From Bacillota bacterium (GTDB lineage Bacteria > Bacillota > Sulfobacillia > Symbiobacteriales > Symbiobacteriaceae): a stretch of 12,193 nt of DNA. The stretch covers positions 1 to 12,193 of the forward strand of contig JAQBPS010000738.1 in NCBI GenBank assembly GCA_028287415.1, read 5' to 3'. The notes under the pieces were generated by a model that searched no databases, had not been told where the DNA came from, and was given only the letters and a program-made list of their open reading frames with translations. The first letter of the stretch is position 1. Each line of letters starts with the position of its first letter. Made by a program: the position numbers and the translations under genes. This document shows, piece by piece, positions 6,093 through 11,995 of this stretch.

Positions 6093-7664
6093 CTATTTTT
6101 TCGGTCCGACGGTGACACCGTTGAGATAAATGCCTTCATCCGGGGAGGGCACATAGCCCTGGACCCGGTTGCTGATACCGTACATATCGACCTGCTGGTA
6201 CAGGTAGATCAACGGCGCCTGGTCATGGGCCATCTGCGCGGCCTGGGCGTAAATTTCCAGGCGCTTCTGCTTATCCAGCGTCTGGCCGCCCGCCTGGACG
6301 AGCTTATCGAAGTCAGGGTTCTTCCATTCACTGTACGCAGCGCCGCTGAGCATCATCGAACCGAGCCACAGGTCGGCGTCCGGCGCCGTGGAAGCGCCCC
6401 AGAAGGAGAGCGGGGCTAGTTCCTTCGCCAGCAGCTTCTGGATGAACACGCCCCAGTCCATCACCTGGACGTCTGCCTTGACGCCCACGGCCTGGAGCAT
6501 GCCGCCGATCGCCTCGGCCACCTCCTTGTCACGGTTGTAGCGCCCCTGCGGGGCGTACAATGTCATGGCGAGGGGCTTGGCGGCGGTATAGCCCGCCTCG
6601 GCCAGCAGTTGTTTGGCCTTTTCCGGATCGAACGGGTATGCCTTCACCTGATCGCTGAAGCCGAAGTATTCCTTGGCGACAGGCTGACCGTCCAGCACCC
6701 TGCCGTTCCCGTTCAGGATGTTCTTCACGAGCGCTTCCTTGTCGACGGCGTAGTTGAGCGCCTGGCGCACACGGACATCCTGCTGGGGGCCGTCCTTCTC
6801 GAGGTTGAACTGGTACATCATCAGCCGCAGGCCGGGAATCGACTGGACCTTCACCTGCCCACCCTGCTCCAGTGCCGAGACCTCTTCTGCCGCCACCTGC
6901 GTAACGATATCGGCCTCGCCGGTCTTGAGTGCGGCCATGCGGGTGGACGTCTCCGGAATTGACCGGAAGGTTACCGTATCGAGCTGCGGCTTGCCGCCCC
7001 AGTAATCAGGGTTGGCGGTCAGCACCACGCGCTCATCCTTGATCCACTCCTTGAGCTTGTATGCGCCCGTCCCGACCGGTGCCTTCACCAGGGCCTCCTC
7101 GCCCTTCTCCTGGAGGTACTTCGGGGGCACCATGGCGATGCGGGTGAGATAGAGCGGAATGACCGGCGACGGGGCGCTCGTGACCAGCTTGACTGTGTAC
7201 TTGTCGACGACCTCCACCTTTTCGATGGGACGCACGTAGATCGTGGCGGGGGACTTCAGCTCGGGCTTCTTGATGCGCTCAATGCTGACCTTGACCGAGT
7301 CCGCCGTAAACTCCTCACCGTTGGTAAACTTGACGCCCTGACGCAGGTTGATCTGCCACGTCTTGTCGTCGAGGTTCTTCGCTTCAAGGCCAAGCAGCGG
7401 TTTGATTTCGCCGGTCTTGTAGTCAAGCGTAAAGAGCGGCTCCGCAATCGCCATGGAAATATTGAGCGCTTGCTGGACGGTGCTGCGGTGCGGATCGAGC
7501 GTCAGCGGATCAGTCCCCTGTGCGATCACCAGCTCCTTCGGGCCAGTTGTGCTACCGGCCTGGCCGGCATCAGAGCTCGTTGCCCCACTGCAGCCCGCGA
7601 CCCCCAGCATTAGACTCCCGGCTACGAGCACGGTCAGAAAACGTTTCACGGTTGACCCCATCAC
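6093..7664 (-). CDS. Peptide-type ABC transporter solute-binding lipoprotein (SBP_bac_5 family)
   Basis: This 523-aa protein has a lipoprotein signal peptide: basic K7/R8, a hydrophobic stretch, then the lipobox VAGC ending at C25. C25 would be lipidated to anchor it to the outer face of the membrane. A Ser/Gly-rich linker follows. The mature part shows DppA/OppA-family landmarks: the GTDPLTLDPH opening, WQINLRQGVKFTNGEEFTADSVK, and VRQALNYAVDKEALV with PFDPEKAKQLLAEAGY. The start is GTG at 7664, 7 bases after a perfect GGAGGT within AAGGAGGT; an ATG one codon later is also possible. It probably delivers an oligopeptide-like or amide ligand to the DppB/DppC pair. This family also binds non-peptides such as nickel, opines and glutathione, so the ligand is open. 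It lies 15 bases after the first amidohydrolase gene. Confidence 0.94.
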   Translation of the reverse strand: MMGSTVKRFLTVLVAGSLMLGVAGCSGATSSDAGQAGSTTGPKELVIAQGTDPLTLDPHRSTVQQALNISMAIAEPLFTLDYKTGEIKPLLGLEAKNLDDKTWQINLRQGVKFTNGEEFTADSVKVSIERIKKPELKSPATIYVRPIEKVEVVDKYTVKLVTSAPSPVIPLYLTRIAMVPPKYLQEKGEEALVKAPVGTGAYKLKEWIKDERVVLTANPDYWGGKPQLDTVTFRSIPETSTRMAALKTGEADIVTQVAAEEVSALEQGGQVKVQSIPGLRLMMYQFNLEKDGPQQDVRVRQALNYAVDKEALVKNILNGNGRVLDGQPVAKEYFGFSDQVKAYPFDPEKAKQLLAEAGYTAAKPLAMTLYAPQGRYNRDKEVAEAIGGMLQAVGVKADVQVMDWGVFIQKLLAKELAPLSFWGASTAPDADLWLGSMMLSGAAYSEWKNPDFDKLVQAGGQTLDKQKRLEIYAQAAQMAHDQAPLIYLYQQVDMYGISNRVQGYVPSPDEGIYLNGVTVGPKK

Positions 7665-7679
7665 CGCGACTACCTCCTT

Positions 7680-8846
7680 CTAACCCCTGAAATACGGGAA
7701 CTGCTCAACGCCCTGCCGCATGACAAACCGGATGTTGTCGATGGCGGTCAGCTCCTTTACCGGATCGCCCTCCACAGCGACGAGGTCGGCAAACTTGCCA
7801 GCTTCGAGGGAACCGATGTCCGCCTGCATGTCCAGCAACTCCGCACCGCCCATGGTCATCGCACGCAGCGCTTCCAGTGGGGTGAAGCCACCACGGGCGA
7901 GGGCCTGGAGTTCCAGCACCGGGTGGCCATGGACCCCATCGCCGCCGGCCGCCACCTTCACACCGAGCTCATGCGCCCACTGAATGCGCTGCTGGTAATG
8001 CTCCTTGGCGACCCGTGACTTTGTCACGAAGTGCTCGGGTACATCGGGAAGCGACAGGGCAGCATCAATAAAGCCGTGGGTGACCACGAGATGCGTGCCG
8101 CGCTCGGCCATCAGGGCCAGCTCTTCCCGGGTCAGGTAGATACCGTGCTCCAGTGTGTCGAGGCCCGCTTCGATGGCGACCCGTGCACCAGGCCCTCCGT
8201 GGATGTGGGCTGCTACCCTGCGGCCGGCACGATGGGCTTCCGCTATCAACACCTGAATCTCTTCATCGCTCAGCTCCTGCCCGGTGGGATCAGAGCCCTT
8301 CGTGCCAATACCGCCGGAGATCATTACCTTGATGAACTGAGCCCCGTTTTTCAGCTGCTGACGGACGGCTCGGCGGACGTCGTCCGGTCCGTTCACTTCA
8401 ACGCCGAAGTACCATGCGTGGCCACCCGTCCGGCACATGAACTCACCGCAGCTGATCACCCGGGGTCCGGGGAAATCACCGCTGTTCAGCGCCTCTCGCA
8501 GGACCACATCGTTGTAGTGCTTTTCGCCCACGTCTCTCAGGGTGGTGATACCGCCCTGGACCATCCGGCGGGCATTGCGCAGTCCTTTGGCGATGTGGTA
8601 CTGATCGCTCTCCTGCGCCTGGGCGTGCTCGTCGCCCGTGTCGATGCACAGGTGGTCGTGACTGTCGACAAGGCCGGGAATTACGGTGTACTTGCTCAGA
8701 TCGATGACCTCGGAACCTGTGGGGACCTCGCCACCTGCTGTCTCTACACGGCTGATCCGCCCATCATCCCCTATGAAGACCTTGGCCCCGGACACCGTCC
8801 CCTTGCCTGTCCCGTCGATCAACTGTCCGCAGATCACGACTCTCAT
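7680..8846 (-). CDS. COG1228-type metal-dependent amidohydrolase, proximal copy
   Basis: This 388-aa paralog of the distal amidohydrolase (2343-3506) lies at the other end of the transporter block and in the same orientation. The active-site set is complete: H63/H65 (DSHDHL), K173 (FIKVMISGG), H214 (AAHIHG), H234 (LEHG) and D303 (GGDGVHG). It lacks a signal peptide, so it is cytoplasmic. The frame could begin at GTG 8855, but GGAGG ends 8 bases before ATG 8846, and that ATG gives an N-terminus (MRVVICG) aligned with the paralog's MKVVVCG. The centre of the protein is almost unchanged between copies. The ends differ more, as does a segment at about residues 235-300 that may shape substrate choice. 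It follows the IclR-family regulator by 24 bases, so it is probably the first enzyme of the regulated pathway. Known COG1228 enzymes include Xaa-Pro and Xaa-Arg/Lys dipeptidases. Confidence 0.9.
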   Translation of the reverse strand: MRVVICGQLIDGTGKGTVSGAKVFIGDDGRISRVETAGGEVPTGSEVIDLSKYTVIPGLVDSHDHLCIDTGDEHAQAQESDQYHIAKGLRNARRMVQGGITTLRDVGEKHYNDVVLREALNSGDFPGPRVISCGEFMCRTGGHAWYFGVEVNGPDDVRRAVRQQLKNGAQFIKVMISGGIGTKGSDPTGQELSDEEIQVLIAEAHRAGRRVAAHIHGGPGARVAIEAGLDTLEHGIYLTREELALMAERGTHLVVTHGFIDAALSLPDVPEHFVTKSRVAKEHYQQRIQWAHELGVKVAAGGDGVHGHPVLELQALARGGFTPLEALRAMTMGGAELLDMQADIGSLEAGKFADLVAVEGDPVKELTAIDNIRFVMRQGVEQFPYFRG

Positions 8847-8870
8847 CACCGACACCTCCGCATGTATGCT

Positions 8871-9689
8871 TCAGGTTCCAACTCTGCCGCCCATGGCTGT
8901 TGAGATTGCCTGAGCGACCGAGATCATGATCTGTGAGAACTCGCTGAACAGTTCGTCCGTGATGCGATAACTCGGGCCCGACATGCCGAGGGCGGCAATC
9001 AGTGCGCCACGGGGGCCGAAGATCGGGGCGGCGACGGAAAACGTTCCTTCGAGATGCTCCTCCAAGGTCGTCGCATAGCCCCTGGTTCGTACGCCTTCGA
9101 GCTCCTGTCGGAGGGCTGTCGGATCGGTGATCGTTTTGGTCGTGTACCGTGTCAGGGGGCGGGATAGGAAGTCGTCCAATGCTTGCGGCGAGAGGTGTGC
9201 GAGAAAGACCTTGCCGGTCCCGGTGCTGTGTGCTGGCAGTCGCTGCCCAACCGACGAGGTCAGGCGGACCGCCTGTGGTGACTCCACGCGATTGAGGTAG
9301 AGCACTTCCGTCCGGTCCATCACAGCCAGGTACGCGCTCTCTTGGGTCTCTTCAACCAATCGCTTCAGGTGTGGGCGCGCGATCTTGGGCAACTCCAGGC
9401 CTTCGCCTGCACGGTGGCCCAGCTCGAAGAGCTTCATGCCGAGGCGGTACTTGCGGGTGACCGGGTCCTGGGCGATCCACTCCACGGCCTCGCAGGTCAA
9501 CAGAAGCCGACGGGCCGTGGATGGGTGAAGCCCGCAGGCTGTTGCCAGCTCGCTGAGGGCGAGCTCAGGGCGCTCGATCGTGAAGGTGTCGAGCAACTGG
9601 GCTACCTTTTGCAGGGACTTAATACCAGGATCGATATCGGTCCACCTCCGTGTCGTTCCGCAATGCGGAATGCATTTACTATAGCGCAA
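8871..9689 (-). CDS. IclR-family transcriptional regulator (start uncertain)
   Basis: The N-terminal winged helix-turn-helix is visible as LALSELATACGLHPSTARRLL, about residues 43-63 counted from the upstream TTG. The IclR effector domain follows, with the conserved LPAHSTGTGKVFLAHL and SVAAPIFGPRGALIAALGMSG. IclR proteins act as dimers or tetramers on short palindromes upstream of their own or neighbouring genes. The only canonical in-frame start before the DNA-binding domain is TTG at 9689. This would place the best palindrome (9656-9670) and the likely -10 box inside the gene. A strong CGGAGGT (9650-9644) ends 8 bases before an in-frame ATC at 9635, which would give a normal-length regulator starting IDPGIKSLQKVAQLL. 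I list the upstream limit but favour a start at or near 9635. It is the first gene of the operon and is probably autoregulated together with it. Confidence 0.9.
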   Translation of the reverse strand: MRYSKCIPHCGTTRRWTDIDPGIKSLQKVAQLLDTFTIERPELALSELATACGLHPSTARRLLLTCEAVEWIAQDPVTRKYRLGMKLFELGHRAGEGLELPKIARPHLKRLVEETQESAYLAVMDRTEVLYLNRVESPQAVRLTSSVGQRLPAHSTGTGKVFLAHLSPQALDDFLSRPLTRYTTKTITDPTALRQELEGVRTRGYATTLEEHLEGTFSVAAPIFGPRGALIAALGMSGPSYRITDELFSEFSQIMISVAQAISTAMGGRVGT

Positions 9690-9693
9690 TGCG
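9656..9693. promoter_or_regulatory. Probable IclR-type operator pair
   Basis: TTCCGCAATGCGGAA (9656-9670) is a perfect 7-bp inverted repeat around one base, the size and style of operators used by many IclR-family regulators. Its 9-bp core CGCAATGCG occurs again at 9685-9693, with centres 26 bases apart. The two sites flank the predicted -10 box of the operon, so bound regulator would block polymerase. Assignment to the neighbouring IclR protein is inferred from position and symmetry. Confidence 0.6.
9678..9683 (-). promoter_or_regulatory. Possible -10 box of the IclR/amidohydrolase operon
   Basis: Read on the - strand, 9683-9678 is TATAGT, the best -10 candidate upstream of the ribosome binding site at 9650-9644. 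At 17 bases upstream there is only AGGTGT, a poor -35, so the promoter may need an activator. It lies between the two CGCAATGCG sites. Transcription would start near 9671, which is incompatible with use of the TTG at 9689. Confidence 0.33.
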
Positions 9694-9729
9694 TATTTCT
9701 ACACCTTATGCCGAATTCCTGTTGTTCAT

Positions 9730-9750
9730 CGCTAATTTCATTGATTAGCG
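9730..9750. repeat. Inverted repeat upstream of the operon promoter
   Basis: CGCTAAT (9730-9736) and ATTAGCG (9744-9750) form a perfect 7-bp inverted repeat around 7 bases (TTCATTG). It lies about 50-70 bases upstream of the predicted -10 box, a usual place for an activator site, and could also serve rightward transcription. No T tract follows, so it is not a terminator. The binding protein is unknown. Confidence 0.5.
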
Positions 9751-9786
9751 GGACATTGCAGCCGACGGTCGTGTGGTTCAACGGAC

Positions 9787-9818
9787 ACAGCCGGTCCTCC
9801 CAGCGGGGGACCGGCTGT
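9787..9818. other. Strong GC-rich hairpin without T tract
   Basis: ACAGCCGGTCCTCC (9787-9800) pairs with GGGGGACCGGCTGT (9805-9818) over 14 positions, including one G-T wobble, closed by a CAGC tetraloop. Neither strand has a T run after it and no gene ends nearby. It lies between the divergent IclR gene and the tandem small genes. It could be a leader structure of the rightward transcript, an insulator, or a remnant of a mobile repeat. The pairing is certain from the sequence; the role is not. Confidence 0.55.
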
Positions 9819-9923
9819 ACTGTAACGCTTATGTGTGCGGGTTCAAAATACGCCTTTTCGCAGTTCGCCAAAAGTTGGGGATTGGCCGATCCGATATGGT
9901 TTGAAATGCAACGCTTTGGTCCA

Positions 9924-9941
9924 ACCTTCCAGTGGGAAGGT
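9924..9941 (+). promoter_or_regulatory. Hairpin covering the ribosome binding site of the first small HTH gene
   Basis: ACCTTCC (9924-9930) and GGAAGGT (9935-9941) form a perfect 7-bp stem around AGTG. The right arm is the only plausible ribosome binding site of the gene starting at 9949, with 7 bases to the ATG. In the RNA the site would be paired unless the stem is opened, so translation may be controlled or weak. The other two copies of the gene family do not show the same stem by eye. Confidence 0.45.
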
Positions 9942-9948
9942 GAACGGC

Positions 9949-10155
9949 ATGAAGTTGATCCGTGCTGCGCAGGCGGCCCGCTTGCTCGGCGTTGATCCGG
10001 CTACCTTGCGTCGGCGAGCGGCCGGGCGCGACTACCTGGAGATCTATGGCCACCGTTTGCGAGTGTTTCGCATGGACATTGGGCCGGGCGCTGAGGGCCG
10101 GTTTGAAGAGGACGAAGTTCGGCGGCTGGTGGCCAAGCTCGACAAGGCCCAATAG
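9949..10155 (+). CDS. Small helix-turn-helix protein, tandem copy 1
   Basis: This 68-aa protein consists of a single MerR/excisionase-like DNA-binding domain. An N-terminal helix-turn-helix (QAARLLGVDPATLRRRAAGR, residues 8-27) is followed by a beta hairpin or wing (LEIYGHRLRVFRMD, 30-43). The final helix, RFEEDEVRRLVAKL (51-64), corresponds to the (R)RF.EDEV.RL ending of HTH_17-type domains. The longer frame from 9835 has no matching N-terminus in the paralogs, so I place the start at ATG 9949 behind GGAAGGTG. It is 57/68 identical to copy 2 immediately downstream. There is no integrase or effector domain in or beside it. It could be a DNA-binding cofactor, an excisionase-like factor or a small repressor. 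Function unknown. Confidence 0.8.
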   Translation: MKLIRAAQAARLLGVDPATLRRRAAGRDYLEIYGHRLRVFRMDIGPGAEGRFEEDEVRRLVAKLDKAQ

Positions 10156-10199
10156 CATGAACCGGATGACCCCGGGTCTAGCAAAGGACGGTGATCGGC

Positions 10200-10406
10200 A
10201 TGAAGCTGATCCGAGCCGGCCAGGCAGCCCGCTTACTGGGCGTCGATCCGGACACCCTGCGGCGACGGGCGGCCGGGCGCAACCACCTGGAGATTTACGG
10301 GCACCGGCTGCGCGTCTTTCGCATGGACGAAGGGCCGGGTGCTGAAGGCCGCTTTGACGAAGACGAAGTCCGGAGGCTGGTAGCACACCTCAACAATGAA
10401 CCGTAG
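10200..10406 (+). CDS. Small helix-turn-helix protein, tandem copy 2
   Basis: This 68-aa paralog starts 251 bases after copy 1. The ATG at 10200 is chosen because it aligns with copy 1, including the upstream GGTGA-N-CGGC ahead of both ATGs; a GTG at 10191 is in frame but unsupported by the paralogs. It has the same architecture: HTH at 8-27, IYGHRLRVFRMD wing, and RFDEDEVRRLVAHL final helix. The differences from copy 1 cluster at the very C-terminus. Others fall at residue 18, next to the HTH turn, at residues 28-29 after it, and at I44E. The intact reading frame despite divergence suggests selection on the protein. It is probably transcribed with copy 1 across a 44-base gap. Confidence 0.8.
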   Translation: MKLIRAGQAARLLGVDPDTLRRRAAGRNHLEIYGHRLRVFRMDEGPGAEGRFDEDEVRRLVAHLNNEP

Positions 10407-10600
10407 CGTGGGCAGCTTCCAAAGGCCTGCGTGCCGCAACTTACCCGCTTGAAGCAAGTTCGATCAGAAGCTTGAGCAGTGATAACCCAGCCGCGATTGC
10501 CTGCAGCCACTTCGCCAAGTCCTCAGATACAGAAGCCACTGAGTGCTCTGCGCCAGACGGTCATGGTCAAACCTGCCAGACAAAGGTCAGGTGACATCCC

Positions 10601-10804
10601 TTGCGCCTCGTTCGAATTGGTCAAGCCGCCCGCATGCTCGGCGTGGATCCGGCCACGCTTCGCCGACATATCCGAGGTGACTACGCCTTGATTTACGGGC
10701 AGCGGCTGCGTGCCTATCCGATGGATATCAACCCGGACACCGAACGCCGCTTCGACGAAGACGAGGTCCGGCGGCTGCTCGTGAAGCTAAAGAGGCGCAG
10801 CTAG
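10601..10804 (+). CDS. Small helix-turn-helix protein, tandem copy 3
   Basis: This 67-aa paralog has a TTG start with AGGTGA 6 bases upstream. The start is fixed by alignment with copies 1 and 2 (MRLVRIGQAARMLGVDPATLRR). It shares about 42 of 67 positions with copy 1, needing a single one-residue gap after the HTH. The core QAAR.LGVDPATLRR, the IYG.RLR wing and RF.EDEVRRL are kept. The tail is basic (KLKRRS). It is separated from copy 2 by 194 bases with no gene that I can recognise, so it may have its own promoter, and it represents an older duplication. It converges on the stalk-domain protein gene, with the hairpin at 10843-10876 between them. Confidence 0.78.
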   Translation: MRLVRIGQAARMLGVDPATLRRHIRGDYALIYGQRLRAYPMDINPDTERRFDEDEVRRLLVKLKRRS

Positions 10805-10842
10805 CGTCCCCAGGGGTGTTGCTGCGCCATCTGGCCAAAATG

Positions 10843-10876
10843 AAAAAACCCGGGCCGGGGAAATCCCCGGCCCGGG
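10843..10876 (-). terminator. Intrinsic terminator of the stalk-domain protein gene
   Basis: CCCGGGCCGGGG (10849-10860) and CCCCGGCCCGGG (10865-10876) form a perfect 12-bp stem with loop AAAT. On the - strand it is followed by six T residues, making a textbook intrinsic terminator 44 bases after the stop at 10921. On the + strand only TCTT follows, so it may also stop some transcription from the small HTH genes. Confidence 0.9.
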
Positions 10877-10920
10877 TCTTAGGACAGAACTGTGAACGGC
10901 TTAAAACCGATCCGAACCGG

Positions 10921-11967
10921 TTACTTCTGCACCGTGACCGAAGCCGCAGCACCCTGGGCCGGGTACGACTGAAGCACCGGGCCGGCGAGGCTGACCGACA
11001 CCGTCTGGCCGACGGCCAGGTCCGACAAAGAACCGGCAGCGTCCTTCACGGCTATCTTGGTCTGCTCATTGATGCTGAGCCAGGTAAGGCTCGGCTCGCC
11101 GTTGGCCATCGCGGCACCCTCCACGAGGATGCGCGGGTGGTCGCCCGTCTCAATCTGCTTGATTGTGCCCTTCATCGTATCGCCCGCGTTGTGATCCGCG
11201 GGCTTGGCAGGCGTCGCGCTGGCGGGTTGCGCTGAGAACAGGGTCAACGCCCCCGCCTGGCCAGCCTGCTCCTGCAAGCCCAGGATGCTGGAGAGCGTGT
11301 CGGCAGGCACCAGCATCCGACCATTGACCATCGTGGGTGCAGCGCTCATCTTCACGAAGTTTTGCTGGATGTAGAAGACGCCCTTGCGATTGAGGCCGGC
11401 GGACTGATTCCCCAGCGTGAACGTGGCAACTCGGTCAGCCAGGTCGACGCTTACGGTCTGCGTAGTCTGATCCCAGCGGGTCGTGCCGCCGGCGGCTTCC
11501 ACCACGAACCGCAGCGGCACCATCAGCTTGCCGTCGCTCACCATGGGCTGCTGATCAAACGTTACCGCCAGGCCGTTCACGGTCACAGCGGTCGGTAGGG
11601 TCCGGTCGGCTTGGACCGCCTGCAGGACAGCTGTCGATGCGGGCTGGGCCGGTATCGTCACCCGGATGTTGCTAACCCGCAGCGCCTTCGTCATCTGGAA
11701 GGTCATGCCCTGAAGCGGCGTTCCATCGACTGCGACTTGCTGGCCGACATACTGTTGGAATTGGGCCTGCTCGCCTGTCAGGGCCCAGCCCGCCACTGTG
11801 TAGAAGCCGCCTTCCAGGTCGACGTAGGTCAAGCGCCCTGTGACCGTCTGCTGGGCCGGCACAGTCACCGCGCCCGAAGCCGCTGTATCAGCAGCAGCCC
11901 ATGCGGGGGCGGCCGTCACCATGAGTGCGAGCAATGCGGCGCCTGTGCTCTGTTTCCATCGGTTCAT
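10921..11967 (-). CDS. Secreted stalk-domain protein (copper amine oxidase N-terminal-like domain)
   Basis: This 348-aa protein has a Sec signal peptide (MNRWKQ, hydrophobic core, cleavage after APAWA at about residue 24). An N-terminal beta region follows (about 40-105). A stalk domain of the copper-amine-oxidase N-terminal type covers about 125-233, with the repeated landmarks GKLMVPLRFVVEAAGG, the W...TVSV segment and NGRMLVPADTLSSILG. An A/P-rich linker precedes a C-terminal domain (about 264-347) with MKGTIKQIE, ILVEG, a central LSINEQTKI and VGQTVSVSLAGPVLQSYPAQG. That ending resembles the OB-fold DUF3221/YobA type (GPV.ESYPAQ). No oxidase catalytic domain is present. The start at 11967 follows AGGAGG with 9 bases between; the longer frame to 12039 lacks a signal peptide at its start. 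A cell-envelope role is probable, with no known substrate. Confidence 0.85.
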   Translation of the reverse strand: MNRWKQSTGAALLALMVTAAPAWAAADTAASGAVTVPAQQTVTGRLTYVDLEGGFYTVAGWALTGEQAQFQQYVGQQVAVDGTPLQGMTFQMTKALRVSNIRVTIPAQPASTAVLQAVQADRTLPTAVTVNGLAVTFDQQPMVSDGKLMVPLRFVVEAAGGTTRWDQTTQTVSVDLADRVATFTLGNQSAGLNRKGVFYIQQNFVKMSAAPTMVNGRMLVPADTLSSILGLQEQAGQAGALTLFSAQPASATPAKPADHNAGDTMKGTIKQIETGDHPRILVEGAAMANGEPSLTWLSINEQTKIAVKDAAGSLSDLAVGQTVSVSLAGPVLQSYPAQGAAASVTVQK

Positions 11968-11995
11968 AAAAGCGCACCTCCTCATCTGTTTCACA

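Noticed and set aside
2343..8846. Composite transposon with the two amidohydrolase genes as flanking repeats
   Set aside because: The repeated unit encodes a metabolic enzyme; no transposase, terminal inverted repeats or target duplications were seen.
8031..8903. + strand open frame of 290 codons opposite the proximal amidohydrolase
   Set aside because: It is antisense to an intact enzyme gene, and its similarity to other frames only mirrors the paralogy of the real genes.
9835..9948. N-terminal extension of HTH copy 1
   Set aside because: Copies 2 and 3 lack any counterpart, and a ribosome binding site sits directly before the ATG at 9949.
9342..9995. + strand frame spanning the IclR gene, the control region and the start of HTH copy 1
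   Set aside because: It crosses three unrelated elements in one frame and has no supporting start signal.
9949..10804. CRISPR or other short regular repeat array suggested by the repeated sequence in this stretch
   Set aside because: The repeats are full coding copies of about 207 bases with unequal spacing, explained by gene duplication.
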